Origin: Dehalococcoidia bacterium
GTDB lineage: Bacteria > Chloroflexota > Dehalococcoidia > Dehalococcoidales > RBG-16-60-22
Length of the DNA: 6,376 nucleotides
Direction: 5' to 3'
NCBI GenBank assembly: GCA_030605045.1
Contig: JAUWBK010000072.1
Location: 1-6,376, forward strand
In this document: positions 1 to 5,028 of the stretch, piece after piece
How positions within the stretch are numbered: position 1 is the stretch's first letter
How the letters are laid out: every line of letters starts with the position of its first letter
Program-made: the position numbers and the translations under genes
The notes under the pieces: model-generated
What the model saw: only the letters and a program-made list of their open reading frames with translations
What the model was told of the DNA's origin: nothing
Database searches by the model: none

Positions 1-726
1 GCAGCCGCTACACTTTCGGTCATCATTAGTCTGACGACCAAAAACATGAATGACATTGGGAGCATCTACTGGAACATAGAAGCAAACTGCGAAGTCAGCA
101 TCAACTTCCTTCATTGAGGTGGTGGGCATGACTAGGTGGCCGAGGGCATTAACCGCGCCGGTGATATGGACCTTAGCCCCCCGAACCACAATACCATCCC
201 GCTTCTTCTCGACAACGTGAACATATTGGTCGGGGTCACTCTGTTCACTGGGTGACAAACTCCGGTCACCTTTGGGGTCAGTCATCGCACCGGAAAGAAA
301 TAAATCCTTGGCTTGCACTTCCTTAAGAAAGTTGACGAACCGCTGATGATACTCAGTGCCGTTCTTTTGGTCTAGGTCGTAAGTTACTGAATAAACGGCA
401 TTCAAGGCATCATGGCCAACGCAACGGGCAAAGCAACTCCCTGTCTGTTGACCTAAGGCGCGCAGTGCCTTTACCTTTCGCACTAAGTCATCGCAGCTAT
501 GGTGAACATGGGTAAAGAGGTTAATCTTCTCTCCGGTTAAGTGCGACTTGGTGGTCAGCAGTGCCTCAAACTCGGGTGCCTGAGCCATTTCATAGGTCAG
601 GGCAGCGGCATTGACATGGGGGATGAAGGCAGGATGGTCAGCTACGCTTTCAATTTTCTCCCCCATATAGTAGATTTCCGGCTTGACTCTCCGCAAACTA
701 TCCCGATACTCATCACCACTTATCAT
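1..726 (-). CDS. abfD: 4-hydroxybutyryl-CoA dehydratase / vinylacetyl-CoA isomerase family (AbfD-like), N-terminal part
   Basis: The first 242 residues of a protein that continues past the left edge of the window. The reading resembles clostridial AbfD over its whole length: an N-terminal YRDSLRRVKPEIYYMGEKIE segment, then DHPAFIPHVNAAALTYEMA, LTTKSHLTGEKIN, GSCFARCVGHDALNAV, GAMTDPKGDRSLSP and EKKRDGIVVRGAKVHITGAVN. AbfD is a cytosolic FAD and [4Fe-4S] enzyme that dehydrates 4-hydroxybutyryl-CoA to crotonyl-CoA through a radical mechanism. Two of its cluster ligands (Cys99 and Cys103 in the clostridial enzyme) correspond to C98 and C102 here. Both are present, which favours AbfD over the flavin-only HpaB hydroxylases of the same superfamily. 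The remaining ligands (His292, Cys299) lie outside the window. I chose ATG 726 because GAGG at 738-735 sits 8 nt upstream; ATG 732 is in frame but only 2 nt from that site. The two-helix miniprotein gene is 57 nt upstream on the same strand, so they may be co-transcribed. The true substrate may differ within this family. Confidence 0.85.
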   Translation of the reverse strand, partial: MISGDEYRDSLRRVKPEIYYMGEKIESVADHPAFIPHVNAAALTYEMAQAPEFEALLTTKSHLTGEKINLFTHVHHSCDDLVRKVKALRALGQQTGSCFARCVGHDALNAVYSVTYDLDQKNGTEYHQRFVNFLKEVQAKDLFLSGAMTDPKGDRSLSPSEQSDPDQYVHVVEKKRDGIVVRGAKVHITGAVNALGHLVMPTTSMKEVDADFAVCFYVPVDAPNVIHVFGRQTNDDRKCSGC

Positions 727-783
727 ACCCATAACCTCGCTATTTTGTTTCAAATAATAACCGAATGGATAATTAACCCTTAG

Positions 784-972
784 CTATTCATAGCCGCGCC
801 CAAGGGCAAAGGCAATAGAGGCCAAGAGTAAAATTGCCGACAGCGAAAACCAAAAGTTCCAGGTAGTAAATTGTTGAGGTATAAGTAATTCAACTAATTC
901 CGCGGCAGCAATAATGCCAATGATGGCACAGAGTCCCCCAACTGCACCCACAATCACAGCTGTTAAGCCCAT
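784..972 (-). CDS. Small two-helix membrane protein, function unknown
   Basis: A 62-residue hydrophobic protein with two predicted membrane segments: about residues 3-30 (TAVIVGAVGGLCAIIGIIAA followed by AELVELL) and about residues 41-58 (FWFSLSAILLLASIAFAL). A short polar loop containing PQQFTTWN joins them, and the tail is GRGYE. The start is well supported: a full AAGGAGGT Shine-Dalgarno (986-979) lies 6 nt before ATG 972, and a promoter with a perfect -10 box lies upstream. The first helix is rich in Gly and Ala, as in helices that pack tightly in a membrane. It ends with TAG 57 nt before the AbfD-like gene and probably shares its transcript. I recall similar miniproteins in Chloroflexota genomes but know no assigned function. 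The strong ribosome site, promoter and sensible composition argue against a chance ORF. Confidence 0.75.
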   Translation of the reverse strand: MGLTAVIVGAVGGLCAIIGIIAAAELVELLIPQQFTTWNFWFSLSAILLLASIAFALGRGYE

Positions 973-1015
973 AATAGAACCTCCTTATTTATTTTTTATC
1001 CCCTAGGCTTAGTTT

Positions 1016-1044
1016 ATTATATAATTTTAAAATTCACAATCCAA
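1016..1044 (-). promoter_or_regulatory. Promoter for the miniprotein/abfD-like unit
   Basis: On the minus strand, TATAAT (1021-1016) is a perfect -10 box. TTGGAT (1044-1039) lies 17 nt upstream as a weak -35 box (3 of 6 matches). The region between is AT-rich. Transcription would start near 1009, about 37 nt before the ATG at 972. Support rests on the -10 match, the spacing and the position. Confidence 0.5.
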
Positions 1045-1099
1045 ATTCAGGGAAAGGGGGGGTGATTAAGTAAAAATAAACAGACATGACCTTGGGGTA

Positions 1100-1127
1100 T
1101 TGACAATTACATAAATGGGACTATAAT
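1100..1127 (+). promoter_or_regulatory. Consensus sigma-70 promoter before the lipoprotein gene
   Basis: TTGACA (1100-1105) and TATAAT (1122-1127) are both perfect consensus hexamers separated by 16 nt. Transcription should begin near 1134, which leaves a leader of about 130 nt before the lipoprotein ATG. A terminator-like hairpin sits inside that leader, so this strong promoter may be attenuated or may make a short RNA. It is divergent from the miniprotein promoter about 55 nt away. Confidence 0.8.
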
Positions 1128-1189
1128 ACTCTTACCTGATGTGAAATTGCCTCAAAAACAACACAGTGGATTAAGAGTGTAGTGATGAC

Positions 1190-1237
1190 AAAGGGTGTCG
1201 GAACCGCTGAATAAAATGCGGTTGCTGGTACCTTTTT
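1190..1237 (+). terminator. Intrinsic-terminator-like hairpin in the 5' leader (candidate attenuator or sRNA end)
   Basis: GGTGTC (1194-1199) pairs with GGTACC (1227-1232) using two G-U wobbles. AACCGC (1202-1207) pairs perfectly with GCGGTT (1218-1223). The bases between can also pair (g1200-t1226, g1201-c1225), leaving one bulged G. The loop is 10 nt. TTTTT (1233-1237) follows the stem directly, and AAAG before it can extend pairing into the U tract. This is the form of a Rho-independent terminator, yet it lies 28 nt before the lipoprotein ATG and about 60 nt after the predicted transcription start. I found no convincing alternative antiterminator pairing by eye. Confidence 0.6.
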
Positions 1238-1265
1238 ATATAAAACCAAAAGGAGGGGATGTAAC

Positions 1266-1949
1266 ATGAGAAAACGATGGGTTCTGGTTGGAATGGTATT
1301 CCTTTTGTTGCCGTGGCTGACGGTGGGGTGTGGTATAGCCGAAGAGGAATATGCCGCCGTGGTCTCTGACCTCAATAAAGCAGAACAGGAGCTACAAGCG
1401 GTTAAGGCTGAGTTAGACGCGTCTCAAGCCAAGGTGTCAGGGCTGACCGCAAGTCTAGAAGAAAGCGAAACTGAACTAAAGGCAACAAAGGCTAAGAACT
1501 CAGAACTGACTTCAAGTCTGGAAAAAAATCAAACTGAACTGGAGGCAGCGCAAGCCAAGGTGTCCGAGCTGACCGCAAGTCTAGAAGAAAGCGAAAGTGA
1601 ATTAACGACAACAAAGTCTGAATACAGCTCATTCAAGTCTGAAGCGAAGCGACTATTTCTTTTGTTGGATAATGCCCTGAAATTGAATCACGCCATTCTT
1701 GGGACTAACGCTGAAATTCTAACAGACGACTCAGATGGAGTTCGCAAGGGATGTCTAACTATAACCGCCATATTGGCTGATTTGAAGGATTTGAAGATAG
1801 CGGAATTCCAGGCACTTTGGGAAGAGACCTACGTGGTTGAAGGTGCGCAATGGAATTTATATTTTGACCCTTTTGAAAGATTCATGGCCCTACATGCTTC
1901 ACGAATTTCGGACAAGGCGGGTTGGCTTAGAGAGCACTTAACTAAGTAG
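1266..1949 (+). CDS. Coiled-coil lipoprotein, function unknown
   Basis: A 227-residue protein. It opens with a lipoprotein signal peptide: positively charged MRKR, a hydrophobic core to about residue 18, and the lipobox-like sequence TVGC with the predicted lipidated Cys at residue 22. Residues 30-120 are rich in Ala, Glu, Lys, Ser and Leu with heptad spacing and are probably a coiled coil. They contain three tandem 21-residue units (residues 55-117). The C-terminal part, about residues 121-227, is of different character: helical, with aromatic residues (LWEETYVVEGAQWNLYFDPFERF), and may be a small globular domain. I recognise no family for it. The start is clear, with AGGAGG (1251-1256) 9 nt before the ATG. 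The protein should be anchored at the outer face of the membrane with the coiled coil as a stalk or assembly element. It appears to be a single-gene unit with its own strong promoter and a leader hairpin. Confidence 0.8.
   Translation: MRKRWVLVGMVFLLLPWLTVGCGIAEEEYAAVVSDLNKAEQELQAVKAELDASQAKVSGLTASLEESETELKATKAKNSELTSSLEKNQTELEAAQAKVSELTASLEESESELTTTKSEYSSFKSEAKRLFLLLDNALKLNHAILGTNAEILTDDSDGVRKGCLTITAILADLKDLKIAEFQALWEETYVVEGAQWNLYFDPFERFMALHASRISDKAGWLREHLTK
1428..1616 (+). repeat. Three tandem 63-bp (21-residue) coiled-coil repeats inside the lipoprotein gene
   Basis: Units lie at 1428-1490, 1491-1553 and 1554-1616. Each encodes a variant of AKxSxLTxSLEExxxELxxxx, three heptads long. Units 1 and 3 are nearly identical in DNA: about 45 of the first 48 bases match (1428-1475 against 1554-1601), whereas the middle unit has diverged more. 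A weaker, degenerate copy may precede them at residues 31-50. This pattern suggests duplication with later exchange between units 1 and 3, and the region is prone to length change. Confidence 0.8.
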
Positions 1950-2124
1950 CTCTACGACAGGTCTTAAGCTAAATCGTTTTACTTGGAGACTGCCTCCTAT
2001 CTTCTAGGCCGCAACTACATTCCGCACGCCCAGGGGTTCATTGTTGATTTCGGGCATTGATAATATAATTAAAAAAAGAAAAACCTAATTTTTACGGTTT
2101 GATAGTTTTTGAGGTAGGTGAGTC
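1950..2124. other. Intergenic region between the lipoprotein gene and pncC
   Basis: No gene is supported here. It holds a GGAG/CTCC mini-hairpin near 1985-1998, too weak to call a terminator, a candidate promoter at 2041-2069, and an A-rich tract (2071-2083). AAACC (2081-2085) can pair with GGTTT (2096-2100) around a T-rich loop. No clear terminator for the lipoprotein gene was found, so some readthrough into pncC is possible. Confidence 0.5.
2041..2069 (+). promoter_or_regulatory. Candidate promoter for the interrupted pncC
   Basis: A perfect TATAAT (2064-2069) has TTGTTG (2041-2046) 17 nt upstream, which matches the -35 consensus at 3 of 6 positions. The start would be near 2076, about 49 nt before the ATG at 2125. 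The surroundings are very AT-rich, so chance matches are likelier here than elsewhere. Confidence 0.4.
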
Positions 2125-2604
2125 ATGGCTAGTCTGGAAGAAAAAATCGGCAGTTTACTCCGCCAGAGAGGGCTGACTTTGGGGGTAGTTGAATCAGCCA
2201 CCGGAGGGCTAATATCCCACCGGCTAACCAATGTTCCGGGTAGTTCTGATTACTATAAGGGGTCGGTTACTGCCTACAGCAATGAGGCCAAGGTTAAGGT
2301 GGTTGGAGTAAAGGCGGAGACTATTGACCAGTACGGTGCGGTGAGTTCTCAGGTGGCTGAGGAAATGGCAGACGGGGGGCGAAAGGTATTAGGGGTGGAT
2401 ATATGTCTGGCTGATACCGGTATTGCCGGGCCTAGTGGGGCTACCCCGTGAAAACCGGTGGGGCTATTCTACCTGGGATTATCCCGTCAGGGTGGAACTT
2501 ACAGCCGCAAACACAATTTTCAGGGAGACCGGGAACAAAATAAACAGAGCGCTGCCGAAGCCGCTTTAAGCTGGTTAAAAGAATATCTGGTAAGCGTAAA
2601 ATAG
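2125..2604 (+). pseudogene. pncC: Nicotinamide-nucleotide amidase, PncC/CinA C-terminal family, interrupted by an in-frame TGA
   Basis: The single-domain form of the CinA C-terminal family (usually about 160 residues), which deamidates NMN to NaMN in pyridine nucleotide salvage. The first 108 residues carry the family hallmarks: GVVESATGGLISHRLTNVPGSS (residues 20-41) with the SxTGG active-site motif, then YYKGSVTAYSNEAK, and the end motif DTGIAGPSGATP. TGA (2449-2451) then occupies codon 109. The same frame continues without shift through KPVGLFYLGL, then SRKHNFQGDREQNKQ and AAEAALSWLKEYL to TAG at 2602-2604, exactly the family C-terminus and a total of 159 codons. Family members often have Gly or Glu at the interrupted position, so one base change (GGA or GAG-like to TGA) explains it. 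The 108-residue product would lack the C-terminal third of the fold and is unlikely to work. Two other family positions look altered (Gly to Cys in DICLADTG; MADGGRK), consistent with decay. A sequencing error is the main alternative. GAGGT (2111-2115) and AGGTGA (2116-2121) precede the ATG. Confidence 0.8.
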
Positions 2605-2631
2605 TCTGGGTAGGGGATAAAAAGAGAGTTT

Positions 2632-2653
2632 AAGAGGGGTGTCAGTCCCTCTT
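2632..2653. repeat. Perfect 7-bp stem-loop between pncC and rph
   Basis: AAGAGGG (2632-2638) and CCCTCTT (2647-2653) form a perfect inverted repeat around an 8-nt loop (GTGTCAGT), with a possible G-U pair at the top. It lies 27 nt after the pncC stop. No T tract follows, so it is not a standard intrinsic terminator. It may be an mRNA 3'-end stabiliser, a Rho-assisted stop or a dispersed intergenic palindrome. Confidence 0.5.
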
Positions 2654-2674
2654 CCAAAATCTTCCCCTCAATGT

Positions 2675-2680
2675 TATACT
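2675..2680 (+). promoter_or_regulatory. Possible -10 box for rph
   Basis: TATACT matches five of six -10 positions and would give a start near 2687, about 27 nt before the rph GTG. No good -35 box is visible at the right distance (TTCCAA at 2652-2657 is poor), so rph may instead be read from the pncC promoter. Confidence 0.3.
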
Positions 2681-2713
2681 CTGACATATCATCTGCTAGA
2701 TAGGAGATTCTAA

Positions 2714-3433
2714 GTGAAAAGAGCTGACGGCCGTACCTATGATGAGTTACGGCCAATAAAAATAGTCCCCGGGTTCCTCAGCTTTGCTGAGGGCTCAGCG
2801 CTGATAGAGCTGGGCAAAACCCACGTATTGTGCTCGGTTAGCGCTGAGGAAAGGGTGCCCAACTTCCTCAAAGGAAGTGGTACCGGCTGGATTACCGCGG
2901 AATATGCCATGATCCCCCGGGCTACCGTTACCCGCACCCCTCGCGATTCGGCATTGGGGAGGGTGGGTGGTAGAAATCAGGAAATCCAGCGCTTTATTGG
3001 GCGCTCACTACGAGCTGTAACCGACCTCAGCGCACTGGGAGAAAGGACATTGATTGTCGATTGTGATGTCATTCAGGCAGACGGTGGCACCAGAACTGCC
3101 GCGATTACCGGGGCCTATGTTGCCCTGCATAAAGCTCTCCACACCCTGGCGAATATGGGAGTAATATCATCGGTGCCGCTAAAAAGCGCGGTCGCTGCGA
3201 CCAGTGTCGGCATTGTGCACGGCAATATGCTGTTAGACCTGTGCTATGATGAAGACTACGGTGCCGCGGTTGACTTTAATGTGGTCATGACCAGCAAGGG
3301 TGAGTTCGTTGAGATTCAGGGCACCGCTGAAGGCAAGCCCTTCTCCAGAGAGACCATTGATGAGTTACTCTCTTTAGCGGAGAAGGGTATCAAGCAACTG
3401 TTTCAAATTCAGCAGAGCGTCATTGAAAGCTAA
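2714..3433 (+). CDS. rph: Ribonuclease PH (tRNA 3'-end phosphorolytic exoribonuclease)
   Basis: A 239-residue protein, the usual RNase PH length. It removes nucleotides 3' of the CCA end of tRNA precursors using phosphate, releasing nucleoside diphosphates, and acts in the cytosol as a hexameric ring. The family signature is continuous: RADGRTYDELRPIKI at the N-terminus, FLKGSGTGWITAEYAMIPRAT (residues 51-71), GRVGGRNQEIQRFIGRSLRAV (82-102), then CDVIQADGGTRTAAITGA (117-134). R87 and R127 correspond to the conserved arginines, the latter in the phosphate-binding GGTRTA motif. D181 and D187, six residues apart in EDYGAAVDFN, match the conserved metal-binding aspartates. VEIQGTAEGKPFSRE closes the fold. 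The start is GTG at 2714, supported by TAGGAG (2701-2706) 7 nt upstream and by alignment with the family N-terminus. It follows the interrupted pncC by 109 nt and meets proA tail to tail. Nothing in it suggests loss of function. Confidence 0.97.
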   Translation: MKRADGRTYDELRPIKIVPGFLSFAEGSALIELGKTHVLCSVSAEERVPNFLKGSGTGWITAEYAMIPRATVTRTPRDSALGRVGGRNQEIQRFIGRSLRAVTDLSALGERTLIVDCDVIQADGGTRTAAITGAYVALHKALHTLANMGVISSVPLKSAVAATSVGIVHGNMLLDLCYDEDYGAAVDFNVVMTSKGEFVEIQGTAEGKPFSRETIDELLSLAEKGIKQLFQIQQSVIES

Positions 3434-3454
3434 AGTAGAAACGGGCTTTAAGCT
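3428..3454. terminator. Weak stem-loop spanning the rph and proA stop codons
   Basis: AGCTAAAG (3428-3435) can pair with CTTTAAGCT (3446-3454) with one bulged A, around a 10-nt loop. It covers both stop codons of the convergent genes, which are only 14 nt apart. It is AT-rich, has no long T tract on either strand and is at best a modest bidirectional stop. Confidence 0.25.
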
Positions 3455-4722
3455 CTTACCTGACCGCTGCCAAAGATAACCCATTTATAAGTAGTCAGTT
3501 CTCTTAACCCCAACGGACCACGGGCATGTAGTTTCTGGGTGCTAATGCCAACCTCAGCCCCCAAGCCGAATTGTCCCCCATCAGTAAACCGCGTGCTGGC
3601 GTTCACATAGACACAGGCGGCATCTACTTCATTCAGAAAGCGCATCGCTGCTGGATATTCCTCAGTAACTATCGCCTCGGAATGCCCTGAGCCATAGCGC
3701 TCAATGTGCGCCAGCGCTTCATCCAGAGAATCGACCACCTTGATTGCGGCCACCAGCGCCAGAAACTCCTTACCCCAGTCTTCCTTGGTCGCTGGAATAA
3801 GTTTCAAGCCGGAATGGGATTTAAGGATAGCTAAAGCCCGCTCATCGCAGTGCATTTCCACTCCTGCTTTGGCCCACTCGGCGGCGATTAAGGGCAGGTA
3901 GCGTTCGGCAATATCAGCGTGAACCAGTAGTGTGTCTAAGGCGTTGCAGACGGTTGGTCGCTGCACTTTAGCGTTATTGGCAATCGCCACCGCCTTGTTC
4001 ACGTCGGTGCTTTTGTCCACATAGGTATGGCAAACGCCAATCCCACCCGAAACGGCCGGCATACACGCTTTCTCGGAGACAAATTTTATCAGTCCGGCGC
4101 CACCCCGCGGGATAATCAGGTCAATAATATCACTCATCGTAAGCAGATGGTCGACCAGGGCTCGGTCGGTGTTTTCAACAAATTGCACAGCTCCCTCAGG
4201 CATCCCAGCACTTATCGAAGCGTCTTGGACCACCTTAGCTAAAGCGCTATTGGAGTGAATTGCTTCCTTACCACCCCTGAGGATAATAGCGTTGCCTGAC
4301 TTTAGGCAGAGGGCGGCGATGTCAATGGTAACATTGGGTCGGCTTTCATAAATGGCACCAATGACGCCTAAAGGCACCCGTTTCTTACCGATTTGCAAAC
4401 CGTTAGGCTGGGTGCGCATATCAAATATCTCACCCACCGGGTCAGGCAATGCCGCCACCGTTAGCACATCCTGGGCGATAGCCTCAAGGCGGTTAGAGTT
4501 CAGCATCAGGCGGTCGAGCATGGCGGCACTCATGCCTGATGCCTCCGCCTCCTTGTAATCAACTTGATTGGCAGTTAGTATTTCCTCTCTCTTGGCTAGT
4601 AGGTTGTGGCTGATATTCTGCAGGGCTTTGTTCTTAATATCAGTAGACAGGTAAGCCAGGCGGTGAGAAGCTGCCTTGGCGGCCCTTCCCTTGGCTTCCA
4701 GTTCAGCAATCGCTGATTTCAT
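3448..4722 (-). CDS. proA: Gamma-glutamyl phosphate reductase (glutamate-5-semialdehyde dehydrogenase)
   Basis: A 424-residue protein of normal ProA length. It reduces gamma-glutamyl phosphate with NADPH to glutamate semialdehyde, the second step of proline synthesis, in the cytosol. It has the aldehyde-dehydrogenase-like fold. Visible motifs, numbered from ATG 4722, are ELEAKGRAAKAASHRLAYLST near the N-terminus, RVPLGVIGAIYESRPNVTID, then SGNAIILRGGKEAIHSNSAL, IIPRGGAGLI, and KVQRPTVCNALDTLLVH with the catalytic Cys at residue 259. The C-terminal block VGISTQKLHARGPLGLRELTTYKW is present. An in-frame GTG at 4752 would add ten residues and overlap the upstream stop codon by one base. I prefer ATG 4722 because GAGGAAG (4735-4729) sits 6 nt before it and family N-termini begin about there, while the GTG has no good ribosome site. 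It is the third gene of the proB - small protein - proA operon, and it converges on rph. Confidence 0.95.
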   Translation of the reverse strand: MKSAIAELEAKGRAAKAASHRLAYLSTDIKNKALQNISHNLLAKREEILTANQVDYKEAEASGMSAAMLDRLMLNSNRLEAIAQDVLTVAALPDPVGEIFDMRTQPNGLQIGKKRVPLGVIGAIYESRPNVTIDIAALCLKSGNAIILRGGKEAIHSNSALAKVVQDASISAGMPEGAVQFVENTDRALVDHLLTMSDIIDLIIPRGGAGLIKFVSEKACMPAVSGGIGVCHTYVDKSTDVNKAVAIANNAKVQRPTVCNALDTLLVHADIAERYLPLIAAEWAKAGVEMHCDERALAILKSHSGLKLIPATKEDWGKEFLALVAAIKVVDSLDEALAHIERYGSGHSEAIVTEEYPAAMRFLNEVDAACVYVNASTRFTDGGQFGLGAEVGISTQKLHARGPLGLRELTTYKWVIFGSGQVRA

Positions 4723-4728
4723 ATCTTG

Positions 4729-4735
4729 CTTCCTC
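4729..4735 (-). promoter_or_regulatory. Ribosome binding site that decides the proA start
   Basis: GAGGAAG on the minus strand, 6 nt before ATG 4722. It lies downstream of the alternative GTG at 4752 and so supports the shorter ProA. Confidence 0.7.
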
Positions 4736-4751
4736 AAGTTATTCTTGCGCA

Positions 4752-5018
4752 CTATTCCAGCGCACCGGTGCCGGAAAATTGATAGACATAGCGGGGCGGG
4801 ACGCCACTTACTGCCCGGTTAACTCGCTTTCTCAGGCGACATTTGCCCTTGCGTGCGTCCTCTAGTTCAATGATATACCCTTCACCAGTATCAATGCGGA
4901 CATAGTCGGTGAGGGTGAGTTCTCCCCACCAACTTGTGGCTGACACATCGTGGAAATGGTAGTCAACCTCGGTGACAAATTGGTTGTCGCTGACCTTGTA
5001 GAGTTTGCCTATGCTCAC
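4752..5018 (-). CDS. 88-residue protein of unknown function encoded between proB and proA
   Basis: A small soluble protein with no signal peptide or membrane segment. It alternates polar and aromatic residues in a beta-strand-like pattern (QFVTEVDYHFHDVSATSWWGELTLTDYVRID, then GYIIELEDARKGKCRLRKRV), with a basic stretch RKGKCRLRKRVNRA near residues 56-69 and PPRYVYQFSGTG near the end. It could be a small beta-barrel-like or nucleic-acid-binding domain, but I recognise no family and make no assignment. The start is GTG 5018, firmly placed by AGGAGG (5030-5025) 6 nt upstream. That site overlaps the proB stop codon TAG (5031-5029), so translation is probably coupled to proB. Its own TAG stop is followed after 29 nt by proA. 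This tight packing inside a biosynthetic operon is strong evidence that it is a real expressed gene. Confidence 0.85.
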   Translation of the reverse strand: MSIGKLYKVSDNQFVTEVDYHFHDVSATSWWGELTLTDYVRIDTGEGYIIELEDARKGKCRLRKRVNRAVSGVPPRYVYQFSGTGALE

Positions 5019-5028
5019 TTTAATCCTC

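Noticed and set aside
541..783. Plus-strand open frame of 80 codons opposite the AbfD-like gene
   Set aside because: It overlaps the clearly conserved AbfD reading on the other strand and has no protein-like pattern.
1190..1237. T-box leader, because AGGGTG and GGAACCGC resemble the T-box AGGGTGGNACCGCG sequence
   Set aside because: Two extra bases interrupt the motif, the UGGN that pairs with tRNA is not intact, there is only about 60 nt upstream for a Stem I, and the downstream gene is a lipoprotein, not an amino acid gene.
1972..2060. Short open frame reading YLETASYLLGRNYIPHAQGF and ending at TGA 2058-2060, possibly the tail of a lost gene
   Set aside because: It has no start codon or ribosome site and is about 27 codons long between stops; I do not recognise the peptide, so chance is the simpler reading.
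2449..2451. Selenocysteine at the internal TGA of pncC
   Set aside because: Family members have no Cys or Sec there, the position is not catalytic in a redox sense, and no clear SECIS-type hairpin was seen just downstream.
4723..4752. Longer ProA from GTG 4752
   Set aside because: There is no good ribosome site before the GTG, while GAGGAAG lies at ideal spacing before ATG 4722 and the family N-terminus begins there.
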